From Trogon surrucura (Eukaryota > Chordata > Aves > Trogoniformes > Trogonidae), in the NCBI GenBank assembly GCA_020746105.1, contig CM036624.1:22404084-22468083 (forward strand): 64,000 bases of DNA. The letters are read 5' to 3'. Positions 48,701 to 60,905 of the stretch are shown here, in pieces (within the stretch, counting starts at the first letter, position 1; each line of letters opens with the position of its first letter). Below the pieces are notes generated by a model that saw only the letters and a list, made by a program, of their open reading frames with translations, did not search any database and was not told where the DNA came from. A program made the translations under genes and the position numbers.

Positions 48701-51700
48701 CTCAGCTAAAGAAATGTTTTCTGTTACACATTTCCTGAGATTAAAAGATGCTCCTCCTTCTGCCAGAAGAACTAATTATTTTTCTCCAACTGCAAAATAG
48801 CAGGTAAACAGCAATGATCAGTCTAAGAATTCCCTCGTCAACCAGAGGAAATCAAGCTGGGTTTAAAAAAATATATTCAATTCAGAGAAATGGATATCTT
48901 TTCCTGAAAACCTGCATTTAAACTGATAACTATGATGATTTCTAAGCTGAAGGTGCACAAATCTTTACATCACAGATGATTTCACTTTATTTTAGGTCTT
49001 CCAGAAAAGTGAACATCCTGCAAATTATGCATGTTTGAGTCCTCATTTAATTTATTTTACTCATATGATCATTGCTACAAGAAAACAGCAGGAACAAGAA
49101 AAGTGATCTATCTTTCTGTTGCATAACAAGTGCCCTATCAAATTTAAGTCTGGGATATTTATTCTCGGAGACACAGACTATAGCACATAGCCATCATACT
49201 TATATTTACATTAACCTAGAATTACAGTCATCGAAACACATGCTGTATGACTGTTGCAATTCACACGTCCCTTTTTTTATATTTATATATTTATAAAGCA
49301 TTAATAAACTGTCAAGATCCTTAATGACACAACCATCTCTTAAAAAAATCGATTGCCATGTTCCCCCAGGTATCCCAGAGAAAGCTGAAGTCTGAGTTTG
49401 ACAAACCACGCGACTCCCCTGACTTCATGCCCACCTCTGCTAGAAGTTCCTGGCATGCTTGGCACAGGGAACCCTCCCTTGTGCCAGCACCTTCCAGGTG
49501 TTCCTCCATGGGAAGATTTTGCTTGGAGAGCGTACATTTTCCCCCATTTGGGACCCAGTAAGGTGAAAAGTTTCACTAAGATCTGGCCCACTTTACCAGG
49601 GTCCTACAAGGAGTTGAGAAGGGACATTGAGAGTTTCCTGCTCAACTCAAGAACTCTCAAGGTCTAGGAGGAACCCTTCAGAACCGACATCACAGCTGTA
49701 AACTAACAGTTGTACTGTAAGCAGAACCTGCTGCACATGTAGTGAAGAACAGATTAAACCTCTTCTAATGCAAAAACACCTGCAGGTTTTGGAGCTTCTG
49801 GTTCATTTGTTGCAAACGTATATATAAAGAAGTTGCTTCAGGCTGTCTGATGATAATCTCGTAGCGGAAACGCTCTTTTCCACCTGAGGCAGCACTTTTC
49901 CTATTGTGGCATCTTGCCATCTCAAAGTTCAGCTAGACAAAAAGGTGGTTACTAGAACAAAGGAACCCATGAATGTAACAAATCTTTGGCACAGAAGCCA
50001 AATCTAGACTATGAAATTCCAGCATCCACAGAACCAAATGATAAATCAGCCTCTCTAAACTGACCAACCTTCAACAATTTCTGCTCATCCATGAAACATT
50101 CACTCAATCAAGAGTGATAAAAGCCAAATAGTAGCCCACAATACATATACCAGGCAAGATATTTTCCCCTAAAGACCAGAAAAGAGGACTAAAAACTACC
50201 AATATGCTGTTACAGCTGTATCCATTTGTAGATATGTAGAGGAGTTACAGACACTAAGGTGCTATAAAACAAATTGGTAGATTCAACCAGAGATTGGCAA
50301 GTTGGTAGCTCACCGAACACAGAATATCTTTACTAGTATGTGACCAGATTTTACATAAAGGAGACACCTTTAAACACTTGCAATCCCTTTTTATGTACAG
50401 CGGTTAGTAGGATGTAGCAATTTTATTATTTTGTGCTTATGTGCAAGATCTTGTCTTTGGCCTTGAGCCTGGTCCAGGACAAGCCCTTTCTACCAGCTCA
50501 CTTCTGAAACGGGAAGCGTTTTCCGCTAATCTTTGTAGAAATCTATTGCAATCAGGTTTTCTAAGAACAAAAGCCAATATAGCACACTCACTTTAAAAGC
50601 TCTTTTTGTCAATGACCTTGGTGTGAAAGCAGTATGCTCCATTGCTTGTTTTTTTCCCTCTGTTGTTTATCTTGAAAAACAGCTGGTCCTTTATGAATAT
50701 CTCACTATTTGACTCAAAAGCAGAGTATTTTAACTCCCTTCAGGAGTTATTGTAACTCCTCTTCCAACAGACCCTTTCCTTGACCTAACTCCCACCCTCA
50801 CCACCTACAGAACATTTCCAGGAAGGTTAGAACACAGATTTGCAAAACAAAAATGGTGTTAGGTTTTCATTCTGCATCACTAGATGGCAATTCCTTAATA
50901 CTAGTGGGGCCAAGATGCACACAGTACCGACTGAGCTCATAAAAAAAGTATTTATCACTGGTTTATGGAGCTGGGGAAAGAAGGAGGAAAGAAGAGATTC
51001 TTTCTGAAAAACTGAAGGTCGGGTTTTGTTGATTTCTTTTTACTAAAATTTTGGAAGGAAGAAATAGGAGCAAATGTTTCCATTTTTGTTGTATTAACAT
51101 TAAGAAGTTCCAGTATTTGTCAAAACTACCTCTAACACCAAGCCCTTGCAGCTCCCGTTTAAGTCCATGGGAACTGCAAGCCCTTCCAGGACTGGACCCT
51201 CTAAATGCTGTCTTGTTGTAACTGACTTCACATACAGCCAATTCCTGAGTCTTTACCCAGGTTTTACTCAGCGTTTACTCAATCAAAGCTCCCACTTAGG
51301 GGCAGTAAATAAGGACTTTAGGAACTGGCCCAATGGATAGGTTCCACAGCATGCAAAACAACTATTATTAAGCGTGGGCGTTAGTCAGCAATAAGCCCTC
51401 CTCCACCTCTTAAACTTTTGGTGTTCCCACAAGGGAAGCTATTGAAAGCCTGTGCTTTGTAAATTCAATTCCCTTTGCTGGCTTATAACACAGCTGCTAT
51501 ATATTATCTTATACATTTGACCACAAAGGTGCATTCTATAGGCAAGATTCATCCACTCCTGCCATCCCTTTTTATTCATTCACTGCTTTTCAGTGTAATG
51601 TTTGGGGACCCTGTTCTCAGCCACTTGTACATTTCAGCACTTGAAACCCACCAAGAGGGACAATCGCTTGACTGATATCTCCATCGTAGTATCTATACCC

Positions 51701-51990
51701 GTCTCTCTGTTTCTCTAGCTTTCTACCCAAGCCATTGTGTGTGCCAATTGTGCTATCATAAAGCAGAGTGTTGGGCTGTTTTTTGATGATGAAGAACCGT
51801 GCAATCACAAGCTTTATTGCATACCATCCCATCCAGTGACCCCTGTTCTTATCATGAGAGCCCATTCAAGGGGAAATTACACCAGACTTCAACAGGGAAA
51901 GTGTCCCTCTGTTTCCAGGCTATTCAGGACAAAAGGTGAGAACCGAGAACAAGCCTCTTCTGCTTTAATTGTGAAATGTTTCAAGCAATT
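45701..51990. other. Intergenic, unique sequence
   Basis: No gene recognised. An interrupted A run lies at 46410-46429. A 152-codon AT-rich plus frame at 47559-48017 is hydrophobic low complexity. AT-rich simple sequence lies near 49270-49300. No retroposon body seen. Confidence 0.45.
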
Positions 51991-52029
51991 GGGGGGTGGG
52001 TAAGGGGGGTTAAGGGGGATGGGGAGGGA
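51991..52029 (+). repeat. G-rich tract, quadruplex-type
   Basis: G runs of 6, 3, 6, 5, 4 and 3 are separated by one to four bases and include GGGTAAGGGGGG and TTAAGGGGG units. It fits the G-quadruplex pattern easily. The TTAAGGG-like units are reminiscent of, but not equal to, the vertebrate telomere repeat TTAGGG. An A-rich tract follows at 52031-52050. Confidence 0.7.
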
Positions 52030-52050
52030 GAAAAAAACAAAAAAAGAAAA

Positions 52051-55000
52051 ACTCTATTGAGATCAGGTGGTCCCATTTCCCAGAGATAAACAAGTTCAAT
52101 AATATAGTGGTCAACAGAGTTACCCTATCCTCAACAGGCTTTTGTTTTTAAAAAAAGGACTAAAACAACCACTTGGAAATGTTAAACCAAGGCATGGCAT
52201 TTTAATATGAAAATGGAGGCATAGTATATTTTTGGTCCCTCTGACAACGATTGCCCTCAATTAGATCACTTATACTCAGTAAATTGGTTGCTGCAAGGGG
52301 TTTGTGATCATAAAAATAATTCATACAAGGCAAGTTGCTTTCAAACCTGGGGTTTTTTTTGCTGTTGTTGGTGGTTTTTGCTCTGCTTTTTGCTTATTGC
52401 CATAGTAACAACAAGTGCATATTTTGGCTTGCTTCCAAAATAATATTAAAGAATGTTCCTTTCGTCTGTTTTTAAGAGGAATCATTATGAATATATGAAT
52501 TATATTTTCCAATTAGGTGAACTGAAGTGTTTTCCAGCAACTCTGTTTTTTTTCCCCTCATTTATAGAAAATGTGAAAATTTTATTACACCAAGGACTTT
52601 CAAGACAATAGCTACAGAGACTATTTTCCAGTACTGTTTGTAATACCTAATTCAGAGCTAATTTTTAATGGACAGGGTTCCACGGGGATTTGCTTGCAAA
52701 TTTCATCAACTTGAGTTTCTGCTTCATTTGCTGAAATGCAGTACTTGGAATTGACCCAGTGAACAGGAACACTCTTGTTCCTTTTAAAACATTACTGTAT
52801 ATTACAATAAACAGTGACTGGTTATCAAAAATAAAATGCTTGATTGTCTACAGATTTAAAGCACACATTTTCTGTCTTGGATGAACTGTTGAGTTAGATT
52901 CACCACTGACACAGCTTAAACAAACACATGCATTTTATTTTAAGCCTCCTGTTTCTTCGGAAACCAATAGGATGTGCTCAGCTCAGAACAAAAGCAATTT
53001 CACAAGCAAATGCTTCTCCGACAGGCAATTTTTGTGCTTAGCTGTCTTTACTAAAAAGTATAGCCAAATAAATCTTGGTACCTTCTTTCTGTTTCACAGA
53101 ACGTCACTACAGCTCTCTTAGAATCTCCAGTGGTATCAATGTCTTGGTCCTTTTCTCGTATAATTTTACATTTTCTCTTCTCACGTGTTTTTTTTTTATA
53201 TTTGCCCTGGTAATACACTCTTCAGCCCAGGTTATGAGTGGATGAAAGCCAATCCAACTTGCCAAACCCAGACTTTCACCCTCCTCCAGCAGTAAATTGC
53301 CTGTCACTTGAAAAAGAAACCAAAGTGCTCAAATCACTCAGAGATTGCTTAAAAAGGGCTTGATGTGCTCCTGTCTCTGGACTCGTCTCCTAAATACCTG
53401 CTGTTGGCCATTTCAGGTGAACTGAATAGACACCAAAGAGAAGAATGCGTTTTTAAATCCAAGAGCTCATTTTGGCAGAGTCTGGTTTTGGTGAATCTGT
53501 TGGAGACACCTAGGACTTGCCAGTCAATGAACATCTGCAAACTCTCCAGGGGGTAAATGTTAGGACTTACTGCAAAACCAAGCCCTATTTACCACCTCTA
53601 ACAGCATAAACACAATCAACTTGCTGTACGCTTCTGCACAGGGACAGAAATAGATCCTCATGCATTGAACTCGTACAAGACCCTTTTCCAAAATGAACTA
53701 TACGTGAAAAAGGTCCTGAAAGTTCTGAAAAGTCATCCACGGCCTCTCAACTTCCCTTCCAGTCTTGGCTTTGATAAAGGACTAAGTCAGACTCAGAAAA
53801 GCCATATCTACTCATCATTGTTTGCCCCTTGTAGAAGCATCTTGTCCCAGAAAACCACTAAGATGAAACACAGAAGAAATGTCAAAAGTATAAAGCATCA
53901 TTTACGTGGTGTCAGGGGCCAGGGGAAAGAGATGCAGTACAAAGGAGCTTTACAGTGCCAGAGTGTGATGGGCTCTTTGCACACAAAGGTGAAGGTCTGG
54001 GTCTGCCAAGCTCCTCCAATCTCGGACTATGGCAGCAAATGAAAACACTGTGCTATATCCATCCTCTCTTTCATTACAACGTGAAAAAAAAATTGAAAAA
54101 ACAACCCAAAATCTACTTAGACATATTTGATCAAGAAGCACTTAAGCAACAAAGAAGAAATCTACAGTTTTTTAATATTACATTAATACACTAATATCTT
54201 AATCCGTTACCAGTGACAGACTACACATTTAAATCCCTAATGGGACCTGGTTTCCAAATTACATTATTTAATGTTTATTCAGTGAATAATCCAAATAGTA
54301 TTTAACACCACTGAAGAAAAAACACACACACCCCCTGGGCAGATTGTCTGCTTTTCCTTTGCTTCGTAATTACCCAACCAAGGGCCCTATTAAATAACTT
54401 CATTTTTTATGATCTTAAAGTGAAATGAACCCTCTATTTGAACGTTGCACAGAAGAAACACTTCAGGCACACATGTACACTGTAAAATCCAGCTCCATGT
54501 CAAATACTTTCCACTGATCAAGATTATTTTGACACATTTGGGGACTTCTAACCAGACGTATTTAACACCAAAAGGCTGATCTGGGCCCCATCCTAGAGAG
54601 AGAACAAAAGCAAATGCCAAGGGAGCATCAAAGAAATAGAAATGGCTCATCAATGAAATCTCTGCCTGTGGAAGACGGAAACTTAATTGCCTGTAATGTT
54701 ATAATATAATTAGGACACTTTCAACAGGATTTCCCTCACCCAGCTGTGGACAGATCTGGCAGGGCTGTAACCACCCAAGCTCCTTCATGACCCAGCAGAA
54801 GGTTCTTCCCCTTCTCTGTGGTGGGAACTCAGGCAGCCAAGAGGCTGAGGGAGGTCTCTGAGTAACAGAGCTGGTGTTGGGTGGCATGAAAATAAGTAGC
54901 TCTGCACCCCAGCAGCAAGTCCTGGTGCTTTCTTGCCTGATTGCCATGGGGCTCCCCTCCATGCCTTGCCCGGCAGCATCCCACTCCTGTGTGCCCACAC

Positions 55001-58000
55001 AAACAGAATAGCCCATTCGACCCTTTTAGAAAATCAGTCACATTGTCAGTAGAAATCACTTGTTTCAGTGGGGAAAGGTAGGTAGTTCCTCTAACAAGCT
55101 GAACACAATCCCTTCATGGCCAAAGATGAGCCACTTTACATTTCTAAGAAGCGAAGAACATTCTTGCCCCCATGTACTCCCGAGTAGAGGAAATCACCCC
55201 AGACATACAATACCTACAACAATAGATGCTCCCTTCACAGGCCCCACATTTTCATGTCACTCTTTCAAACTTGTCTTAAATAAAAGAAACTTTTTTCTTC
55301 TTTCATTGAACATCTCCAAATGAAACATTCAGTCTTTGATATAGAAAACAGTGTAAATAGATCCTGAGGTTGTGAGTTAAAAAGTGTGTGTGGAGTCAAG
55401 TTGGGGACCTGAAGGAAAGATGGTTTGGCCCTTTCTGAAATGAAGAATAGTTTGGGGATCCATCTGTAACAGTAAAAAAAATCAAGGATTTTCAAAGAGA
55501 TCTCCCCGAGTGAGATCTGCTTTATATTTGTCACAAAGAGCCAGTGGTGCCTGATTCCATAATTTAACTGTTTCTCTCTGTATAGTTAAAAAAATACCCA
55601 GCATGATTCCAGAGACGTGTTCTGACATCAGAGCTTTTAGCAAGCTGTCAGCATTCCCATTAAAGAGCCCTGCCTGGAGAGCTGGACATACTGACAGCTT
55701 CAAGAACACATGGCTTGCACTAGAAGGCAGACATGTTACTACCAGTTTGGATGTAAATGGAAATACTCAGGGATGCATGGACAGCTCCTGGTAACCCATG
55801 AGCTTCTGCAGTGTGAAGCTCTGTATTATCTCTGCCTGTCCCAGATCATGACTAGCTTCTCCTAAAAGAGAAGCTGTTCCACACAGGGTGGCCCAGCAAC
55901 ATCCTGGACGCACTGCAGAGGGATGGGACTGCTTCTCCCCTTTTAGTCCACAGACAAACTGGGAATAAAGGGTCAGTGGAAGAGGGCCCATCCCATACCG
56001 CAGCACAGGGGCTTTTGAAGGGATGCTGATTTAAAGACTGCATAGCACCTAGAAAGTGCAAAGCATTTGCTCCCAGCATGAGACATTCAACTTTCTTACC
56101 TGAATAACACAAAATTTTGCTTCCAGCATTATTGTCCACATTTTTATTACGTGATTGGCTGAAAGAATTATAGGTCTTTCTGTAGACCAAGGGAAGCGTC
56201 CTCAAAATTTATACTTCTGAGAGGGTCCGGGTACTAGTTTTTAGACTGTTGACCATAGGTTGTATTACCAGAAGATAAGAAGAAATAGCACTTGATTCCT
56301 TTCCTTGCGGAACAGGGGACCTCAGTTAATAAAGAGATATACGAGGTGACTCTTACACAGGCCTCACTGTAACAAAGCTCCTCACGATCACCAGTGCATT
56401 TCATCCTACCTTTATATGAGGCAGTGAATATTTATCTTTATTACTCTGAGAGGGGACTCCAGCACTGATGAAGTGACTCCACAGTGGGGCTGAGAACCTG
56501 CATCCCAGTCAGACCTGTGCTGCTTTAAGCTTCATGGTGTTTCGGTGAGCGATGCTGGGAGCCAACACAGGGTTGCGTGGACATTACAGAAGAAAAAGAG
56601 AAGCCAAAATGTACTGCACAGTCTGAAATCTGAATTTACCGGCAGGGTCAGGGAGTTATTTTACTTGCTACCACTGTGAACTCCAGGAATGGAATCAATT
56701 AGTATTAGTTTAAAACATCATCTGTTTCAGTTTAAAAGAAAGCTTCTGTTCAATGAAATACAGGGTTGGTAAATGAAAAATAAAAGTTGATCTGATTTTA
56801 GTAACTACTAAGGTAGTATTTCAGGTGTGTCAAAGAGGTATATCATACGTCTGCCACAAATGTGTGTGACAATACATTACTCTTGTTTTTCTTGATATCT
56901 TCAAAGATGAATACCCCTGCAAGTCATGCATGAGGGTAAGTCACAAACCTGTGCTAAGCAAGATGTTTCACCAGTGACTTTGCAGATGCGTGACTTCTTC
57001 AACAATACTAGTGATAAACCAGCTACTTTTAAATGGATGTTTGCCCAGGTAATTAAAGCCACCTTTAAAAAACATGATGGAAGAATTACTTTCCAGACAT
57101 CATTTCTATCTTTAGAGAGATGAACTCTCTTTATGTGTCTTTTTAACCATAGATTTTGACAAGCTATGGTAGAAGGATTCATTAGAGAGCTGCAAAATGT
57201 GAGAGTTTTCCAAGGCAATGAACTTGCTCCAAGCAATACTGTGATTTTTTTCAGAAAAGATTTTTAAGGTACTGTCATCCTTTCCAATTCAAAACAGTCC
57301 TAACACATTTCAGTTCCTCAGGGCACCACCACCCTGATCTAAGCATCTTAAAAGGTTAAGGGTGTATATTACTTTATAGGTAAAACAGGAGTGATGTTAT
57401 TGAAAACTGAACTCATGGTGATCTTGCCTACAGAAAAGTAATTCTATTGGCTGCAGCTGAACTTTTTGTTTCATACTCCGAGTTACGAGACCAGAGCCAA
57501 ACAACACTACAGAAAAGATTCAGTTTAATGTTGCTGTTCTGGTATTACTACTAAAGTACTTGAATTTCTCACTCCAATTCTTTGTTCTCCAACTTTCCCT
57601 TCTCTCTTTTAATACTGGTTTTTTCTTTTCTTTCTTTACTTTTTTTGAGAAAACAAATAACAAAAAAATCAGAGGGAAGAGGACTGAGAAAGCTTTTTTC
57701 TCTCCTGTCTCCTATAGGTAACTTTAGAAATAGAATGAAGGGAAAACCTAGAGAGAAAGGGTCGAATATTTTTAACACTCCTATCCCCCAAAAAAACCCT
57801 GATCCTAGGTAAATAGTTATCTGTGTGAAACATCATCATTTTCCAGCCGTTATACAAGGCTTCATCAGTCCCCCAGGTCCCTCATCTTTGCCTGCTCCAA
57901 CTGGCAGAGCAACCCTGTCCTCTCAGTGTGCCATTTTCATACCATGCTAACCATAACTGGTGACGGCACCACTGCTCACACTGCTCAACTCTTTAGTACA

Positions 58001-58003
58001 GAT
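52051..58003. other. Intergenic, AT-rich, low repeat content
   Basis: No gene recognised. A stretch at 52560-52960 is free of recognisable repeats and rich in balanced AT-rich motifs (see findings). A weak MIR-like signal at 56430-56520 was not strong enough to call. Frames at 53665-54042 and 55852-56205 have no recognisable domain. Confidence 0.45.
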
Positions 58004-58050
58004 GTTTTAGGTTGGACCTTTAAACCTCATCCAATCCAACTAAAATCTCT
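58004..58050 (-). mobile_element. Probable CR1 3' tail fragment
   Basis: TTTTAGGTTGGACCTTTAAA followed by CCTCATCCAATCCAAC resembles the reverse complement of a CR1 3' UTR (TTTAGGTTGGAAAAGACCTT, then GATCATCGAGTCCAAC). The octamer tail is not preserved. Very short, so the call is tentative. Confidence 0.4.
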
Positions 58051-59894
58051 TTAATTTGGTCTGTTGGTTAAGAAATGCTACTAAGAACCCCCCACGAAGA
58101 CAGGGAGAGAAAAGGAGAGATGAGCGGGGTTTATTTCAGTGGGGTCAACTCAGCCCTCAGCAATGCAACGAGTTGCTGGTGGAGCTTGAGAAGAAGCCTG
58201 GCCCCTGCAGAAACCCAGCACAGAGCAGGAGTCAGCACAAAAAGCCTTGGGGAGGACTAGAGAGGGAGTGTGGGGTGAGATGAAACAGCTGCTGGGGCAT
58301 CCTAATTGGTGGAAAATGGCATCATGGCCCACAGTAGACTCCAGCAAGGAAACCAAAAGTGGAAACTTATAGATGTATTTTTACATGGTGATAATGATTT
58401 TAGCATCTGCATAATGTGCATGAGCCAGGACCTGGATCCCTTCCTCCCCTAAATCACTTAAGGTTCTGTTCTGCCTGAAAGTAATAATCTGTTCACTTTT
58501 ATTGCCGTTTTATAAACTTTCCATCCCGATTTACTAATGAAATGAAGTGACACAAGGACTAACAAATAAATTCTGCAAGGCAGGTGAGAGAGGAAAGGAA
58601 GGTTTGGGCTTGGTAAGGCAAGGCAGTAGGACCACATTGAAAATGTGAAGTCCAGAAGATGACGATGGTCATAAATTAGGAAAGTGATTTTGGGGGGCTT
58701 CTGATCTTTTCTACACCCACCAAACCAACCCTGAAGCACGATTACTAGCTTCCTGTTAGATGTTTGCCAAGCCACCAGTAGACTTCACTGAAGGAAGATC
58801 ACTTTATGCAGAGAGCCGAGACCTCCAGTGATGAAGTATTAAGAAGCTATTCCCTTCCAGATGGTGTAACTGATGCTGATTAATCTAAATTATGTCATGC
58901 AGTGAACAGCATCACCCTATGCTGTGTGCACCATCTCGGATTGCAAGAGAACAATGGGTAGTGGAGAAGGAGACAATGGAGCCACAGGAGTCTGGTACGT
59001 GGCAGGGTCACAAGGTACAAAACAGAAAATTAAAATAGATATTCTCAGCATGCATTTTCCTCTGCTGCAGATCTGCTTTGCTTCTGTGCTGCGGGAAAGA
59101 ATGACATAGCATTCTCCTGGATTAAATGTGTTACAAGGTAACCGGGAAAGCAGAGATGTGGTCTTGCTTCTGTTATCATTAATACCTGTCCCTGTTCTTT
59201 TTAATAATATCTTTAATAGATGTGGTCCAAATCTAGCCTGGATCTGACCAACACCACAGAAGACTGAGTTTGGATTTGCAGAAGTCGGAATTTGTGTTGT
59301 CTACGTTCCCCCATGCATTTTGCCATTTCCTGGAGTAACCTGATATACGCTTCCTTATGTTTATAACACCAATGGCTGACAAAAGCATTAGTTATTAGTT
59401 ATTGGTTATTATGAGGAGAGTGCTTTTCACAGTGCTTGGTAATTCCCGCAGAACAATTAATTCATTTTAGGTTCTTCCACACCCACTTATCTGAATGGAT
59501 AGCTGGAGAGAGACAGAGGAAATAGAGATCTGTTTGAGACTAAAGACAGTATGATCTCTCTAGGGGTGAGAACAGATGTATTTATGTATATTTGTCTGTT
59601 GTTTATAATAGGATTATCTTCAGCAGGAACACAAATCTGAAAGATGGGAGGACAGAGGATAAACATCAAAATAAGACAAATTATGTGCTCGTATCTGGAT
59701 CTAAATGACTGACATGGCTCATCTCTGCATGAAATTACTACTATTGCATTTTTGTTTAGATATCTAAGATATTTCATCGGAAAACCTTCAAGTATTTAAT
59801 TTTAACTCTAGTCCCATGGGGACCAGTTGCCCCATTAAACACTGAATATGTAAGGGAGAAGACCAGATACATCACTGATCGACACAACCAGAGT

Positions 59895-60062
59895 GAATCA
59901 TAGAATCATAGAATGGCCTAGGCTGGAAGGGACCTTAGAGATCATTTAATCCAATCTCCCTGCCATGGGCAGGGACGCCTCTGAACTAGATCAGGCAACA
60001 CATGGGAACTGAACGGGGATCAAACCTGCGACCTTTGGTGTTTCAGCACCACGCTCAACTAT
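59895..60062 (-). mobile_element. tRNA-Ile/CR1 hybrid SINE (TguSINE1-like)
   Basis: On the minus strand the element begins with GAGCGTGGTGCTGAAACACC, then AAAGGTCGCAGGTTTGATCC, then CCGTTCAG. This corresponds to the D-stem end, anticodon arm, variable loop and T-arm of tRNA-Ile (GAGCGTGGTGCTAATAACGC, then CAAGGTCGCGGGTTCGATCC). The polymerase III B box is recognisable as GGTTTGATCCC (60016-60026). The A-box half of the tRNA head is missing or eroded beyond 60062. After a short body comes a CR1-type 3' UTR (TTGGATTAAATGATCTCTAA, GGTCCCTTCCAGCC) ending in ATTCTATGATTCTATGATTC at 59895. tRNA-Ile heads joined to CR1 tails define TguSINE1 of passerine birds (established knowledge), and the CR1 tail lets CR1 RT mobilise it. 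Confidence 0.82.
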
Positions 60063-60890
60063 TACAGAAGAAAAGAAACCCTTGATGTTTTTGATTTCAA
60101 AGATCTCATTATTAGATGTCCCTCCTAGACCAGACCTGATAAGAGAGAAACCCATGACAGACCAGCACAAAACTGGGGCATTCGCAGATCATAAACCTGG
60201 CCTTCGGGGAGGAAATCCCTTCTTTTGATTTATGTGGCCTTGAGTCACCCAGGATGTCAGCATAAATTTTAGCTTTCACCACGCCTAAAATACAAAACTT
60301 GATTTTAGACATAGTAACCTTGCTCCTCCTGTCTTGTACCGTGTCCACACACAGCCGTTAGAACTCCACTTGCTGCACTCCCACGAAAAACCATAACATT
60401 GACCGAGGCTAAGTTAATCCATTTGTCAGCATCTGCTGACCTGTGCACCTGCGCTGGGGTTTGTAACAAAATCCTAAACTAGCATCGGTGGGCATCAGGT
60501 TCTGCAAAAATGGCTCGCCGGGTACACGCTACACTTCGCAAGACTTTCCCGGGGGATGCGACTCATTGGAGAGATGGATGGATACTTAAACAAATGTATC
60601 CAGATGAATTTAACCTAGAAATTTCAGGAGATCAGGTTCCTCAGGAGATTCCCTTGGTTGTTAAAATATGTTTTATCATTTTTTCCTGTTAAAGCCTGTG
60701 TTTGATTTTTCAAGAAAAATTCAGTGTAGTGCAATTAGTTCTCAGAGAACAAAGCAGTGCAGACACTACAAAAAAAAAGAAGGAAAGAAAATAAAGCCAA
60801 GTAATTGAATGAGAATGTTTTAAATAACTCCCAAATTGTTGCAAGATTACCATATTCATATATGAGGCTGAAGGGGGAGATAATTTTCTC

Positions 60891-60905
60891 AAAAAAAAAA
60901 AAAAA
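60891..60905 (+). repeat. Poly(A) run, 15 bases
   Basis: Fifteen consecutive A without an attached element. Confidence 0.9.

Noticed and set aside
56430-56520. Weak MIR-like reverse-orientation similarity
   Set aside because: Only scattered short matches (AGTGACT, GGGGCTGAGAACC), not enough to separate from chance.
60008-60060. Possible functional tRNA-Ile gene
   Set aside because: The 5' half (acceptor and D-arm with A box) is missing, the anticodon loop is altered, and it is fused to a CR1 tail, so it is a SINE head.
60510-60692. 60-codon frame starting in a CpG-containing patch (MARRVHATLRKTF...)
   Set aside because: The start looked attractive, but no family is recognised, there is no splice support, and its end runs into AT-rich hydrophobic sequence.
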